From NCBI RefSeq assembly GCF_014770435.1, contig NZ_CP061739.1, positions 1,984,001 through 2,048,000 on the forward strand: a stretch of DNA of 64,000 nt. Direction: 5' to 3'. The notes under the pieces were generated by a model. That model made no database searches. It saw nothing but the letters and a program-made list of their open reading frames with translations, and was not told the origin of the DNA. Numbering within the stretch: the stretch's first letter is position 1; each line of letters starts with the position of its first letter. The DNA comes from Psychrobacter sp. 28M-43. Its GTDB lineage: Bacteria; Pseudomonadota; Gammaproteobacteria; Pseudomonadales; Moraxellaceae. Both the position numbers and the translations under genes were made by a program. This document shows, piece after piece, positions 38,130 to 48,811 of this stretch.

Positions 38130-38631
38130 AACGACTCCTTGTCATCTTCATTATTGTCATAACAAACGATCATAAAAATTGGGTCTAGGGCTGCGCTGTC
38201 CATTGTGGCAAAGCCAACTGCGAAAATCCAGCGCTATTAATATACGCTGGATGTCGAATTCGATAAAAGAGAAAGGAGTTAATATCCGCTTAGGCTATTT
38301 TATAAAGTCAATATCTTTATGAAGTCCTCATTATTAGCTATGAAATGACTATTAATCCAGTAAATCGGCTAGCTATAACCGTCTATTTTGTATATAATAC
38401 GCAAAATCTGTGCCTAAGCGAGCGGACATGATGCAAGTTACCTATTCACTATCTAGTGGGTTTTGTAGTTTTCATCAATAATGTCTTCTCGCTTTTTTGT
38501 GGAAAATTTTTGTGTATCGCCCTTTTTTTACTTTTATATGACAATAGTCAAATGCCGTAAATAAAAGGATACGGAGCAATTTTAGACCAACAAAACACGA
38601 TGGCACTCACCAATAACAGCGGAGGCAATCC
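38130..38631. other. carA upstream region
   Basis: 502 bases without a full gene. A hairpin ATCCAGCG / CGCTGGAT spans 38226-38252, and a TATAAT hexamer sits at 38393-38398 without a clear -35. A possible 11-codon leader frame starts at the ATG at 38600 ([11 protein letters not shown]) and stops at 38635, overlapping the carA TTG start. Confidence 0.4.
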
Positions 38632-39873
38632 TTGAATTCATCGGCAGAAATACAAGCAATTTTGGCACTAGCAGACGGTACAATCTTTCGCGGTGTCAGT
38701 ATCGGCAGCCTAGGTCATCGTATTGGTGAAGTGGTATTTAACACAGCCATGACAGGGTATCAAGAAATCCTAACCGATCCAAGTTATGCCCGCCAGCTGG
38801 TGACTTTGACTTACCCTCATATCGGTAATACAGGCACCAATAGCGAGGACACAGAATCCGGCAATGGCCACAAAGTATGGGCAGACGGTCTTATCATCCG
38901 TGATGCCACCATGGCAACTTCTAACTTCCGCAACTCAGAGTCACTCAGCGACTATTTACAGCGTAATGAGACAGTTGCTATCGCTGAGATTGATACGCGT
39001 CAGCTAACACGTCTATTACGTGATAAAGGTGCACAGAACGGCTGTATCATGACTGCCTCAAACGGCGAGACTATCAGCAGCGACGATGAGCAAAAAGCGA
39101 TTGAGTTAGCAAAAGGCTTTGCAGGTCTAAAGGGCATGGACTTGGCAAAAGAATGCTGCACTAAAGAGAATTTCGAATGGACAGCAGGTACGTGGGATTT
39201 GTCAGACACCTTACTCAACCGTGATATCCCTGGCAGTCATGATAGCGGTACTGGCGGCTTCTTTAAGCAACTCGGCACTCACATCGATTCTAAATACAAC
39301 GTCGTCGCTTATGACTTCGGTAGCAAAACCAACATCTTACGCATGCTCGTCGACCGCGGTTGTCACGTAACGGTTGTACCAGCACAGACCCCTATCGTTG
39401 ATGTGCTAGCAATGAACCCAGATGGCATCTTCTTATCAAACGGCCCTGGTGATCCTGCAGCTTGTGATTACGCTATCGATGCGGTACGTCACATCATTGA
39501 GCAAACTGACGTGCCAACGTTTGGCATCTGCTTAGGCCATCAGCTGATTGGTCTGGCTAGCGGTGCAAATACCATCAAAATGAAAACAGGCCATCATGGT
39601 GCCAACCATCCAGTACAAGATCTAGCGACCGGTACGGTGATGATTACCAGTCAGAACCATGGCTTTGCGGTTGATGAAGACACGCTACCTGACAACGTTA
39701 AATCTACCCATCGCTCACTGTTTGATGGTACTAACCAAGGTATCGAGTTGACCAATAAGCCTGTATTTAGCTTCCAAGGTCACCCAGAAGCCAGCCCTGG
39801 TCCACATGACTGCGCGCCATTATTTGATAAGTTTGCGGATATGATGGAACAGTCTAAAACTGCCCAAGCGTAA
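38632..39873 (+). CDS. carA: Carbamoyl-phosphate synthase small subunit
   Basis: 413 residues. The start is TTG at 38632, supported by GGAGG at 38621-38625 with 6-base spacing; UUG is also the carA start in E. coli. The N-terminal domain ([27 protein letters not shown]) is followed by a class I glutamine amidotransferase with FGICLGHQ (nucleophilic Cys) and [13 protein letters not shown]. It supplies ammonia from glutamine to CarB for pyrimidine and arginine synthesis. About 30 residues longer than in E. coli, partly in an insert near residues 200-215. Confidence 0.97.
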   Translation: MNSSAEIQAILALADGTIFRGVSIGSLGHRIGEVVFNTAMTGYQEILTDPSYARQLVTLTYPHIGNTGTNSEDTESGNGHKVWADGLIIRDATMATSNFRNSESLSDYLQRNETVAIAEIDTRQLTRLLRDKGAQNGCIMTASNGETISSDDEQKAIELAKGFAGLKGMDLAKECCTKENFEWTAGTWDLSDTLLNRDIPGSHDSGTGGFFKQLGTHIDSKYNVVAYDFGSKTNILRMLVDRGCHVTVVPAQTPIVDVLAMNPDGIFLSNGPGDPAACDYAIDAVRHIIEQTDVPTFGICLGHQLIGLASGANTIKMKTGHHGANHPVQDLATGTVMITSQNHGFAVDEDTLPDNVKSTHRSLFDGTNQGIELTNKPVFSFQGHPEASPGPHDCAPLFDKFADMMEQSKTAQA

Positions 39874-39903
39874 ACGGTTGATTATAACTACATAATAAGT
39901 AAA

Positions 39904-39932
39904 CGCTTGAATCGTCCATAGCGGTTCAAGCG
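39904..39932. other. Hairpin between carA and carB
   Basis: CGCTTGAA (39904-39911) pairs with TTCAAGCG (39925-39932). There is no T run, so it may affect mRNA stability in the 153-base gap rather than end transcription. Confidence 0.4.
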
Positions 39933-40026
39933 GCACTAAATAAAGCACTGCAAGTATAAAACGCCATAAGCGTTATCAAAAACAAAGATTACTCAAATTA
40001 TCACCCAAACGAAGGTAGCTCTAACT

Positions 40027-43000
40027 ATGCCAAAACGTACCGACATAAAAAGCATTCTTATCATTGGCGCAGGCCCTATCGTCATCGGCCAAGCATGTGA
40101 GTTTGACTATTCAGGCGCACAGGCGTGTAAAGCACTAAAAGAAGAAGGCTACCGCGTCATCTTGGTCAACTCAAACCCTGCGACCATCATGACTGACCCT
40201 GTCATGGCTGACGCAACCTATATCGAGCCGATTACTTGGCAAACCGTTGAGCAAATCATTGCCAAAGAACGTCCAGATGCAATCTTGCCAACGATGGGCG
40301 GACAGACAGCACTAAACTGTGCGCTAGAGCTAGACAAGCACGGCGTATTGACCAAGTATAACTGTGAATTGATTGGCGCGACCAAAGACTCAATCGAGAT
40401 GGCAGAAGACCGCAACTTGTTTGATAAAGCCATGAAGCGTATTGGCCTTGAGTGCCCTCGCGCTGAAACGGCTGAAACCATGGAAGAGGCCTTTGCGACT
40501 CAAGAAAAAATGGGCTATCCATGTATCATTCGTCCATCATTCACGATGGGTGGTTCAGGCGGCGGTATCGCTTATAACCGCGATGAGTTCATTGAAATCT
40601 GTGAGCGCGGTTTTGACTTGTCTCCAAACCATCAACTGCTTATCGATGAGTCATTGATCGGTTGGAAAGAGTACGAGATGGAAGTGGTTCGTGACAAAAA
40701 CGACAACTGCATCATCATCTGTGCCATCGAAAACTTTGATCCAATGGGTGTGCATACAGGCGACTCAATCACCGTCGCACCAGCACAGACCTTGACCGAC
40801 AAAGAATACCAAATCATGCGTAATGCGTCATTAGCAGTACTACGTGAGATTGGTGTTGAAACAGGCGGTTCAAACGTACAGTTCGGTATTAACCCTGATA
40901 CCGGTCGCATGGTCGTCATTGAGATGAACCCACGCGTATCACGCTCGTCTGCCCTCGCCTCAAAAGCCACTGGCTTCCCGATTGCCAAAATCGCAGCGAA
41001 ACTGGCCATTGGTTACACGCTAGACGAATTGCAAAACGATATCACTGGTGGCAAAACGCCAGCCAGCTTTGAGCCTGCGCTTGATTATGTCGTGACCAAG
41101 ATACCTCGTTTTAACTTCGAAAAATTCCCACAAGCGGACAATATCTTATCGACTCAGATGAAGTCAGTCGGTGAAGTGATGGCGATTGGTCGTAACTTCC
41201 AAGAGTCTATGCAAAAAGCATTGCGCGGCATGGAAACAGGTGCGGATGGTTTTGATGAGCAAATTGACTTATCAAAAGTAAGCGCCGAAAAAGCACGTAG
41301 CGAAATCATCAACCGCCTAACCATTCCAACACCTGAGCGTATCTACTACGTTGCTGATGCATTCCGCGTCGGTATGAGTGTCGATGAAGTGTTTAACTTT
41401 ACCAAGATTGACCCATGGTTCTTGGTACAGATCGAAGACATCGTTAAAACAGAAGCTACCGTAAAATCACTTGGTTTTGGCGGATTGAACGAGAAAAATC
41501 TACGTAGCTTTAAACGTAAAGGTTTATCAGATTTGCGTTTGGCTAAATTGCTTGGTATCTCACAAAAGCAGCTACGCAAAAAGCGTTGGGATCTAAACGT
41601 CTATCCAGTCTATAAGCGTGTCGATACCTGTGCAGCAGAGTTTGCTACTAGCACGGCTTATATGTACTCGACGTACGATAGCGAATGTGAAGCCAACCCG
41701 ACAGACAAAAAGAAAATCATGGTTATCGGTGGCGGTCCTAACCGTATCGGCCAAGGTATTGAGTTTGATTACTGCTGTGTACATGCAGCGCTTGCCATGC
41801 GTGAAGATGGTTACGAGACCATCATGGTCAACTGTAACCCTGAAACGGTTTCAACCGATTATGACACTTCTGACCGTCTATACTTTGAGCCAATCACATT
41901 AGAAGACGTGCTAGAGATTGTTCGTATTGAAAACCCTGATGGCGTGATTGTACAGTTCGGTGGTCAAACACCATTGAAACTTGCTCGTGCACTAGAGTCA
42001 GCAGGCGTTAAAATCATAGGTACTAGCCCAGATGCAATCGACCGTGCCGAAGACCGTGAGCGCTTCCAGCACATGATTCAGCAGCTAAACCTAGTACAGC
42101 CATCAAACGCACTAGCAACCAGCTTAGAAGACGGCTTGGTTAAAGCAAAAGATGTAGGCTATCCATTGGTTGTACGTCCATCTTATGTATTAGGTGGTCG
42201 CGCGATGGAAATCGTCTACAACGAAGACGAGCTAAGACACTATCTACGTACTGCGGTACAAGCATCGAACGAAGCGCCTGTCCTACTAGATCGCTTCTTA
42301 GATGATGCTATCGAAGTTGACGTAGACTGTGTCTGTGATGGTACTGATGTCGTCATCGGCGGTATCATGCAGCATATCGAACAGGCTGGCGTTCACTCAG
42401 GCGACTCAGCATGCTCACTACCACCATATTCACTGTCTAAAGAGCTATGTGATGTGATGCGCGCACAAACGGTCGCTATGGCAAAAGAGCTAGGCGTTAT
42501 CGGTCTAATGAACGTACAGTTCGCAGTAAAAGGCGAAACCGTATATATCCTAGAAGTGAACCCACGTGCTGCACGTACAGTACCTTTTGTCTCTAAGTGT
42601 ATCGGTACTTCTTTAGCACAGGTTGCAGCGCGCTGTATGGCTGGTACTTCACTTAAAGATCAAGGCTTTACCACTGAGATTGTCCCAGCATTCTATGCGG
42701 TCAAAGAAGCGGTATTCCCATTCGCTAAGTTCCCAGGTGTTGACCCAATCTTGAGTCCTGAGATGAAATCAACGGGCGAAGTTATGGGCGTAGGCAAAAC
42801 CTTTGGCGAAGCATTCTACAAGGCCATTATCGGTAGTAATGAGCGTCTGCCAGGCTTGCCAACTGAAGGCGAGACCAAAACGGTCTTTATCTCAGTTCGT
42901 GACAGTGACAAAGCGCAAATCGCTCCGATTGCTCGTCAGCTTGCCGACTTTGGCTTTAAGATTGTCTCGACCACTGGTACGCAAAAAGTACTGAGCGACG

Positions 43001-43290
43001 CTGGTATCGAAAGTCAGCAAATCAACAAGGTCACTGAAGGTCGCCCGCATATCGTTGATGCCTTGAAAAACGGCAAAATCGACCTTATCATCAATACAAC
43101 TGAAGGTAAGCAAGCTCAAGAGGATTCGTTCTCTATTCGCCGTAGTGCGCTACAGGGTAAAGTATTCTACGTCACCACGTTAGGTGCCGCTGATGCCGTC
43201 TGCAAATCTTACGCGATTGACTTACCGTTTGATGTCTATAAGTTACAAGATTTACATGAGCAAGCAAAGTCTATTGACGTGGCTGAATAA
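40027..43290 (+). CDS. carB: Carbamoyl-phosphate synthase large subunit
   Basis: 1087 residues with the duplicated ATP-grasp architecture. Each half begins with a glycine-rich motif: [19 protein letters not shown] near 11 and [18 protein letters not shown] near 565. Each has an ATP-grasp region with [16 protein letters not shown] and [13 protein letters not shown]. The C-terminal 140 residues form the allosteric MGS-like domain ([14 protein letters not shown]). It makes carbamoyl phosphate from bicarbonate, ammonia and two ATP, with CarA. AAGG lies upstream of the ATG, and a terminator follows. Confidence 0.98.
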   Translation: MPKRTDIKSILIIGAGPIVIGQACEFDYSGAQACKALKEEGYRVILVNSNPATIMTDPVMADATYIEPITWQTVEQIIAKERPDAILPTMGGQTALNCALELDKHGVLTKYNCELIGATKDSIEMAEDRNLFDKAMKRIGLECPRAETAETMEEAFATQEKMGYPCIIRPSFTMGGSGGGIAYNRDEFIEICERGFDLSPNHQLLIDESLIGWKEYEMEVVRDKNDNCIIICAIENFDPMGVHTGDSITVAPAQTLTDKEYQIMRNASLAVLREIGVETGGSNVQFGINPDTGRMVVIEMNPRVSRSSALASKATGFPIAKIAAKLAIGYTLDELQNDITGGKTPASFEPALDYVVTKIPRFNFEKFPQADNILSTQMKSVGEVMAIGRNFQESMQKALRGMETGADGFDEQIDLSKVSAEKARSEIINRLTIPTPERIYYVADAFRVGMSVDEVFNFTKIDPWFLVQIEDIVKTEATVKSLGFGGLNEKNLRSFKRKGLSDLRLAKLLGISQKQLRKKRWDLNVYPVYKRVDTCAAEFATSTAYMYSTYDSECEANPTDKKKIMVIGGGPNRIGQGIEFDYCCVHAALAMREDGYETIMVNCNPETVSTDYDTSDRLYFEPITLEDVLEIVRIENPDGVIVQFGGQTPLKLARALESAGVKIIGTSPDAIDRAEDRERFQHMIQQLNLVQPSNALATSLEDGLVKAKDVGYPLVVRPSYVLGGRAMEIVYNEDELRHYLRTAVQASNEAPVLLDRFLDDAIEVDVDCVCDGTDVVIGGIMQHIEQAGVHSGDSACSLPPYSLSKELCDVMRAQTVAMAKELGVIGLMNVQFAVKGETVYILEVNPRAARTVPFVSKCIGTSLAQVAARCMAGTSLKDQGFTTEIVPAFYAVKEAVFPFAKFPGVDPILSPEMKSTGEVMGVGKTFGEAFYKAIIGSNERLPGLPTEGETKTVFISVRDSDKAQIAPIARQLADFGFKIVSTTGTQKVLSDAGIESQQINKVTEGRPHIVDALKNGKIDLIINTTEGKQAQEDSFSIRRSALQGKVFYVTTLGAADAVCKSYAIDLPFDVYKLQDLHEQAKSIDVAE

Positions 43291-43404
43291 TTTCAGTAGA
43301 TTAAGCATAACCGTTAGGCTTGCCTAAAAGCTCACTCAAGTATCGTTGTTTGCTTTAAATATAGCCAACCATGCTTGAGGAACGATACCTTTACCGTGAT
43401 AGAC

Positions 43405-43444
43405 CTAAAAAGCATAGTGGCTAAATTGCGACTATGCTTTTTAT
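43405..43444 (+). terminator. Terminator of carAB
   Basis: AAAAGCATAGT (43408-43418) pairs with ACTATGCTTTT (43431-43441) with a T-rich tail. Confidence 0.85.
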
Positions 43445-43563
43445 TACGTAAGCTTAAGTGCGCCTATGCTTGAATTGAGGTGAGATACACTCATAAATGA
43501 TAGCCAACTTATTCATTACATCGTCTTAATTATCACTCTTTTATATTTTATATCCATTGCAAC

Positions 43564-43601
43564 AACACTGACACCATCTCATTATGAGGTGGTGTGGTGT
43601 T
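43564..43601 (+). promoter_or_regulatory. Stable hairpin in the greA leader
   Basis: ACACCATCTC (43571-43580) pairs with GAGGTGGTGT (43586-43595) with one G-U pair. An outer AACAC/GTGTT stem (43564-43568 and 43597-43601) extends it. It ends 10 bases before the greA ribosome binding site AAGGA, so it could affect translation or RNA end formation. Confidence 0.5.
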
Positions 43602-43620
43602 ATTGGTTTAAGGAAAAAAC

Positions 43621-44097
43621 ATGCAACGTTACCCAATGACTCCGCAAGGACACGCGGCTCTAGAAGCCGAATTAAAACAGCTAAAAAGTGTCGACCGTCC
43701 ACGTATCACAGCATCGATTGCTGAAGCACGCGAACACGGCGATTTGAAAGAAAATGCTGAATACCATGCTGCCCGCGAGCAGCAAGGTTTTTGTGAAGCA
43801 CGTATCCGTGATATCGAAGCCAAACTTGGTGGCGCTCAAGTCATCGATCCTTCGACACTGCCAAAAGAAGGCCGTATCGTGTTTGGTGTCAGCGTCGTGA
43901 TTGAAAACATGGACACCGAAGAAGAGAAACAGTACAAAATCGTTGGCGATGATGAGGCTGACTTTAAAGCTGGCAAAATCTCAGTCAACTCTCCAATCGC
44001 TCGTGGTTTGATTGGTAAATTCGAAGGCGACGAAGTGCGCATTGAAACGCCAAAAGGTGTAGTCGAATATGAAGTCATGAAAGTTATATACGACTAA
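43621..44097 (+). CDS. greA: Transcription elongation factor GreA
   Basis: 158 residues, standard length. The N-terminal coiled coil contains [19 protein letters not shown], whose tip Asp and Glu reach the RNA polymerase active site. The C-terminal FKBP-like domain includes [15 protein letters not shown]. GreA stimulates transcript cleavage and rescues backtracked polymerase. The carB-greA neighbourhood is conserved in gammaproteobacteria. AAGGA precedes the ATG. Confidence 0.97.
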   Translation: MQRYPMTPQGHAALEAELKQLKSVDRPRITASIAEAREHGDLKENAEYHAAREQQGFCEARIRDIEAKLGGAQVIDPSTLPKEGRIVFGVSVVIENMDTEEEKQYKIVGDDEADFKAGKISVNSPIARGLIGKFEGDEVRIETPKGVVEYEVMKVIYD

Positions 44098-44568
44098 TAG
44101 CTACACTGCGTTCTAATCTATAAATTTGATGTTCTCAATTGAAGACAGTTTGAGAAATGTCTTTTAGATAGCAGCTTCGATGACAATAATTGCGCCTAGC
44201 TACTTAGTTATGCGACTCCATAGATGAAAACTGTACTACACATAAATAGCATTTATACCATTTCGGTTACACAATGCTGCTTTTATCCGTGATTTGTTTT
44301 GGCGCATAATTATTTGAGTTTGAGTGCACAACAGCTTCAATATTAAGTTTATTCAATAAGAAATAGTTAAGATTGAATAACTTTGATATAAGTCAACACT
44401 GCTGCGCTCTTACTAAAAATAATGATGGTCTGATCGCATACATAGGCTAATATCAGCACTACTACCCTCGTTATTTGGCATATTTTTTGGTGTCATTTAG
44501 CGGGGGTTTTGTTTATCTAGGCATTATCTATTGTTGTATTACTTACTATTATTTTTGAGGAGTCTTTT
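44098..44568. other. Intergenic region before the DUF11-like gene
   Basis: 471 bases with no gene. No clear promoter hexamers, repeat or RNA gene recognised. Confidence 0.4.
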
Positions 44569-45462
44569 ATGATTATGAACGATGGTTTTCAAGCATCAAC
44601 TGCTAAAACAACCATGGCAAAAAATGCAGTTATACCTGCAATGCTAGCAGGTATCATGTTGGCCGCATCATCGGCCAATGCTGCCCCTGAGATTGCTATT
44701 AGCTCATCTGCGAGCGGTAGCACCACAGTGGTCGAGCAATACTCTGATGGCAAAACTGCTACTATTACTGCGACGCCAAACGGTATCACCATGCAGGATG
44801 GCATGCCGTACGCGGTAACTCAGGTGACCACTGTGCCACGCTACGTCGTGCGTCAGTCTCCTGTTGTCCAAGGTACGACGACCGTTACTAGCGTACCAGT
44901 GACTAACTCTATTACCAATAAAGTCACTAAAGTAGATGTGATTACCACGCCTGCCAGCAGCGTGACGCAAGTACTACCTGTCGCAACCAACGTCACCCCG
45001 CCAGTGATGATGCAGCAGCCAGTGACCAATCAAGTAACGACAACGACAACAACTTTGGATACGTTGCAACTGACCCCTACCTTTAGTACACCTGGCGTGG
45101 TCAACGCCAATACCAAAGTTATGAAAATTCTAAAAAATGCTGATGGACGTGAAGTTGCCGTTCCTGCCAATCATATTGCCCCAGGCGATGTGATCGAGTA
45201 TCACACCACATATACCAACACCACGGCACAGCCAGTCAATGACATCAACGCCATGATCTCATTACCAAATGGCGTCCAGTTAGTCTCGTTGAATAGTCCT
45301 CTGCCGACGCTTGCTACCACTGGCGGTGACAGCTATCAAACTATTCAGCAAGTTGGCAATACGGTGGTTGTCCAAGAAAACTACTCCGGTCTGAAATGGA
45401 ACTTGGTGAACTTTGATGCCAATGCGGCCAAGACTGTCGTCATACGTGCCAAGGTTCAATAA
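44569..45462 (+). CDS. Exported Thr/Val-rich protein with C-terminal DUF11-like domain
   Basis: 297 residues. A signal peptide ends near ASSANA/AP (residues 38-39). Residues 40-170 are low complexity, rich in Thr, Val, Ser and Pro, with a run of Thr near 153. The C-terminal part (VMKILKNADGREVAVPANHI, PGDVIEYHTTYTNTTAQPVN, then ISLPNGVQLVS) resembles the DUF11 Ig-like repeat, found once here. It is probably secreted or periplasmic, with no lipobox or anchor. GAGGAG lies 6 bases before the ATG. Function unknown. Confidence 0.75.
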   Translation: MIMNDGFQASTAKTTMAKNAVIPAMLAGIMLAASSANAAPEIAISSSASGSTTVVEQYSDGKTATITATPNGITMQDGMPYAVTQVTTVPRYVVRQSPVVQGTTTVTSVPVTNSITNKVTKVDVITTPASSVTQVLPVATNVTPPVMMQQPVTNQVTTTTTTLDTLQLTPTFSTPGVVNANTKVMKILKNADGREVAVPANHIAPGDVIEYHTTYTNTTAQPVNDINAMISLPNGVQLVSLNSPLPTLATTGGDSYQTIQQVGNTVVVQENYSGLKWNLVNFDANAAKTVVIRAKVQ

Positions 45463-45504
45463 AAATAATTCTGAGTTTGAGACTTAAAAACTATTGAATT
45501 TGAT

Positions 45505-45549
45505 AAAAGGTCTTATGGACTAAGTATTTAGTCCATAAGACCTTTTTTG
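45505..45549. terminator. Strong bidirectional terminator
   Basis: An 18-bp perfect stem, 45505-45522 with 45529-45546, around a 6-base loop and followed by T residues. It lies between the convergent DUF11-like gene and the membrane protein at 45648. Confidence 0.93.
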
Positions 45550-45647
45550 TGTCGGTGGCTTGGTTTTGGGTGTGGTAAAGCACCGCTTTAAGCTTAGGAT
45601 ATAAATGCTTGATGCAGTGTCATAAATAGCTGAGCTTTTAGAGAAGA

Positions 45648-46199
45648 TCATTTTTCTTTATACAGAATAGGCCGATTAATTAGATTATTAAGTTTTGTCA
45701 TAAAAAAGATAAAACCAAAACCAAAGATTGACGTAGTGAGCACTCCTATCATGTTTTGATCGAACATTAGGTTTTTGGTATCTTCGTAAGTTATTTGCAG
45801 ATCCTCCTCTGATCCTCTAATGTCTAAGCTGACTAATTGCGGTAAATTATTCGATACGCCTAAAAAATTGGGCTGATAGTACCAACCAACTCTTGCGTAC
45901 TTGCCAAGCCTAGGTTCAAGGTATGTAGGACCCATACATGACCCAGTATTAATAAAGCCAAATACATTATAGCTACAGCCGTAAAGCGTTATTTGTTTAG
46001 GATTTTTGATAGATTGCAAGGCTATACTAAATCCCGTATCAGTGATAATGCCTTCACTATATTGTAGCTCCGACTCCTGCGGAAAATCTCTACCCTGCCA
46101 TTCCAAAAAATTGAGTGCAATGAAAAAAGATATAAACGAGACATTTAGAAACGTATCGAACTTTTGAGATGCTGATTTTTCTTTAAATTTTTTGAGCAT
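45648..46199 (-). CDS. Hypothetical membrane protein
   Basis: 183 residues not recognised. One hydrophobic segment lies near residues 18-33 (FLNVSFISFFIALNFL) and another near 150-167 (MIGVLTTSIFGFGFIFFM). The loop between them is polar and has two Cys (YGCSYNV and GSCMGP) that may pair outside the membrane. GAGGGA precedes the ATG. It is AT-richer than its neighbours and stands alone, which could indicate recent acquisition. Confidence 0.6.
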   Translation of the reverse strand: MLKKFKEKSASQKFDTFLNVSFISFFIALNFLEWQGRDFPQESELQYSEGIITDTGFSIALQSIKNPKQITLYGCSYNVFGFINTGSCMGPTYLEPRLGKYARVGWYYQPNFLGVSNNLPQLVSLDIRGSEEDLQITYEDTKNLMFDQNMIGVLTTSIFGFGFIFFMTKLNNLINRPILYKEK

Positions 46200-46444
46200 A
46201 AAATCCCTCTAAAAGAGCCTTTCTTGGAATGTTTGGAAAAATATATATTCGCACTTAAAAGATAGATATATTAAGCCACAAAGTTTAGCCTTTAAATAAA
46301 CCTCAAACTACTGTTTACTATATTAGACACAGATCATACGACACTATTTGTCGTGTTGTTTTTATAATTCTCCTATAAATACAATGACTTAGCGATAATT
46401 TTGGTAAAATAGTCTTTCATCAATTAATTGGTAAAACGCGACTT

Positions 46445-47713
46445 ATGGCAAACATCAATTATGAAAGATTACAGGGAAAACTCAATATTTTGGCTGATGC
46501 TGCCAAGTATGATGTTTCCTGCTCATCCTCCGCTGGTACGCGTAAAAACCAAGGCGGTGGTCTAGGCGATGCCTCAGCAACGGGTATCTGTCACAGCTAT
46601 ACCGAAGATGGTCGCTGCGTCAGCTTATTAAAGATTCTTTTGACCAATCACTGCATTTACGACTGTGCTTATTGCACCTCACGCAAGAGTAATGACACGC
46701 CGCGCGCTGCGTTCAGTGTGGAAGAAGTTGTCGACTTAACCATGCAGTTTTATCGCCGTAACTATATCGAAGGGCTATTTCTCAGCTCGGGCATTTTTAA
46801 AAGTGGCGACTATACAATGGAGCGACTGGTCGAAGTCGCTAAGCTCTTGCGTACGCGTGAACGCTTTAATGGTTACATCCATCTAAAGACCATCCCAGGT
46901 GCGTCAAAAGAACTGCTGCTAGAAGCAGGATTATATGCTGATCGTTTGAGCGTCAATATCGAGATTCCGACCAAATCAGGGTTGGCTTTGCTTGCGCCAG
47001 AGAAATCACATGATCAATTAAAAGCACCAATGGAGACGGTAAAAGAAGAAATCATCACCATTCGTGAAAGCCGTAAAACTCACAAGAAAGCGCCTAAGTT
47101 CACGCCAGCAGGTCAGACCAGTCAAATGATCGTTGGTGCGAGTAACGAGACTGACCTACAGGTAATTCAACTATCGAGTCACTTCTACAAAACGTACGAC
47201 CTCAAACGGGTCTATTACTCAGGTTATGTACCTATGCTCTCTGACAATCGCTTGCCTGCGATTGGAACGCCTGTGCCAATGGTGCGGGAGAATCGTCTCT
47301 ATCAGGCAGATTGGTTAATGCGCTTTTATGGTTTTGGTGCGCATGAGATTGTGGAGCCAGAGTCGCCATTTTTAGATTTAGACTGCGATCCAAAACTGGC
47401 TTGGGCAATACGCCATCGCGAGCATTTCCCAGTCAATATCCAGACAGCGACTTATGAAATGATAGTGCGTATCCCAGGTATCGGTACAAAGACTGCTAAA
47501 AAAATCGTTAAAGCACGTAAGTTCAATCAATTGACGCTATACCATCTAAAAAAGATGGGCGCTGCAGTCAATCGTGCTAAATACTTCATCGCGACCACTG
47601 GCAAAAACGAACACCTTGCTCATTTAACGCGCGACAATTTTCGTCAGTATGTATTGGCTCAAACGCAGACCAAGTTTAACGATCAGCGTAGCGGGCAGTT
47701 GGCTTTATTTTAG
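46445..47713 (+). CDS. Putative DNA modification/repair radical SAM protein
   Basis: 422 residues. Radical SAM motif CIYDCAYC at 70-77 (CxxxCxxC) binds the 4Fe-4S cluster. Before it, KYDVSCSSSAG and GICHSY are hallmarks of the TIGR03916 family. Near residues 340-355 a helix-hairpin-helix (IPGIGTKTAKKIV) suggests DNA binding. Members of this family are usually encoded with a DUF4130 protein and often a uracil-DNA glycosylase domain, so action on DNA is inferred, but the reaction is unknown. The next gene, 75 bases downstream, is the DUF4130 partner. Confidence 0.88.
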   Translation: MANINYERLQGKLNILADAAKYDVSCSSSAGTRKNQGGGLGDASATGICHSYTEDGRCVSLLKILLTNHCIYDCAYCTSRKSNDTPRAAFSVEEVVDLTMQFYRRNYIEGLFLSSGIFKSGDYTMERLVEVAKLLRTRERFNGYIHLKTIPGASKELLLEAGLYADRLSVNIEIPTKSGLALLAPEKSHDQLKAPMETVKEEIITIRESRKTHKKAPKFTPAGQTSQMIVGASNETDLQVIQLSSHFYKTYDLKRVYYSGYVPMLSDNRLPAIGTPVPMVRENRLYQADWLMRFYGFGAHEIVEPESPFLDLDCDPKLAWAIRHREHFPVNIQTATYEMIVRIPGIGTKTAKKIVKARKFNQLTLYHLKKMGAAVNRAKYFIATTGKNEHLAHLTRDNFRQYVLAQTQTKFNDQRSGQLALF

Positions 47714-47788
47714 AATGGCTCTAGATAGCATGTGTTAAAAAACCTGCTATCTCGCTACTGTATTCATGATAGAAATGTAGGATAAAAC

Positions 47789-48661
47789 ATGTCAGCACTT
47801 ATGCAAAATTACTCTTACGCTGTCGGTCAATCGACGCCTAGCATTGTACTGTATGAGCCTAGCTTTGAAGGTTGGCTGAGTGCGGTGTTTTATGTCTATG
47901 CCAATCGTCTACAAAACGATGTGGCGCTAAAGCTAACAGCTCAAGATTGCTATGTGCCATCACTCATCGCTCAGGCGACTAGCGTGGCAACTGATGAGGA
48001 CAAAGCCGAGCGCGTGTTGGTCAAATTAAATACCCTATTGGGACGCTCAGGCATGCGAAATATTTTGTGGGGTTTTTTATCAGAGAAAGACGATATCGGT
48101 ACGACATTGTTCCGCGTGGTCAAATACGCCATCGACTATCCCAATCGTCAAATCATGCAAGACCTAGGTAATTTAGATGTTCTCGAACTAGTGCAGACGG
48201 TAAAATCGGTTGGCCGTGAGAAACATCGTATGGAAGCGTTTGTACGTTTTGAGCATACAACTGATGATATTTACTTTGCACGTGTAGAGCCTGATTTTAA
48301 TGTACTGCCACTAATCGGAGAGCACTTTCGTCAGCGCTATCAAGATCAACACTGGGCAATCTATGATCTAACTCGGGGCTACGGCATCTATTATGATAAA
48401 AGTAATAGCACGCCATCACGTCCAGCAAAGCTGCAAACCATCACCGATCTCGATGATACGGTATTACGCAATCCTGCTAGCATTCATAGTCCTGATGAGC
48501 AGCGCTATCAAAAATTTTGGCAAGGTTACTTTACTAACGTCAATATCGAAGAGCGCAAAAACCCTAAGCTGCATAAACAATATCTCCCTCAGCGCTACTG
48601 GAAATACTTGAGTGAAAAACAAGTACTGCCCAATGCTGAGCACTTACAAAAACGACGCTAA
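47789..48661 (+). CDS. DUF4130 / TIGR03915 family partner of the radical SAM protein
   Basis: 290 residues with the TIGR03915 pattern: IVLYEPSFEGWLSAVFYVYA near residue 20, GVREKHRMEAFVRFE-type segment (VGREKHRMEAFVRFEHT near 145) and RYWKYLSEKQ at the C-terminus. In many bacteria this domain is fused to a uracil-DNA glycosylase-like domain; here the protein ends without it. It forms a two-gene unit with the radical SAM gene. Role unknown, probably DNA metabolism. AGGA precedes the ATG. Confidence 0.85.
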   Translation: MSALMQNYSYAVGQSTPSIVLYEPSFEGWLSAVFYVYANRLQNDVALKLTAQDCYVPSLIAQATSVATDEDKAERVLVKLNTLLGRSGMRNILWGFLSEKDDIGTTLFRVVKYAIDYPNRQIMQDLGNLDVLELVQTVKSVGREKHRMEAFVRFEHTTDDIYFARVEPDFNVLPLIGEHFRQRYQDQHWAIYDLTRGYGIYYDKSNSTPSRPAKLQTITDLDDTVLRNPASIHSPDEQRYQKFWQGYFTNVNIEERKNPKLHKQYLPQRYWKYLSEKQVLPNAEHLQKRR

Positions 48662-48811
48662 CGGCTTTTGGTGTTTATTAATCCACGTCTTACGCTTATA
48701 TAGTCTAAAAGCCGCCTATCTGACCTTATCTTTTTATCTTGATGGTTGAGTTTTAATCGCTTTTAACTGACAATAGCAAATTGATATTACTAACCGGTGA
48801 CCAACGCTATT

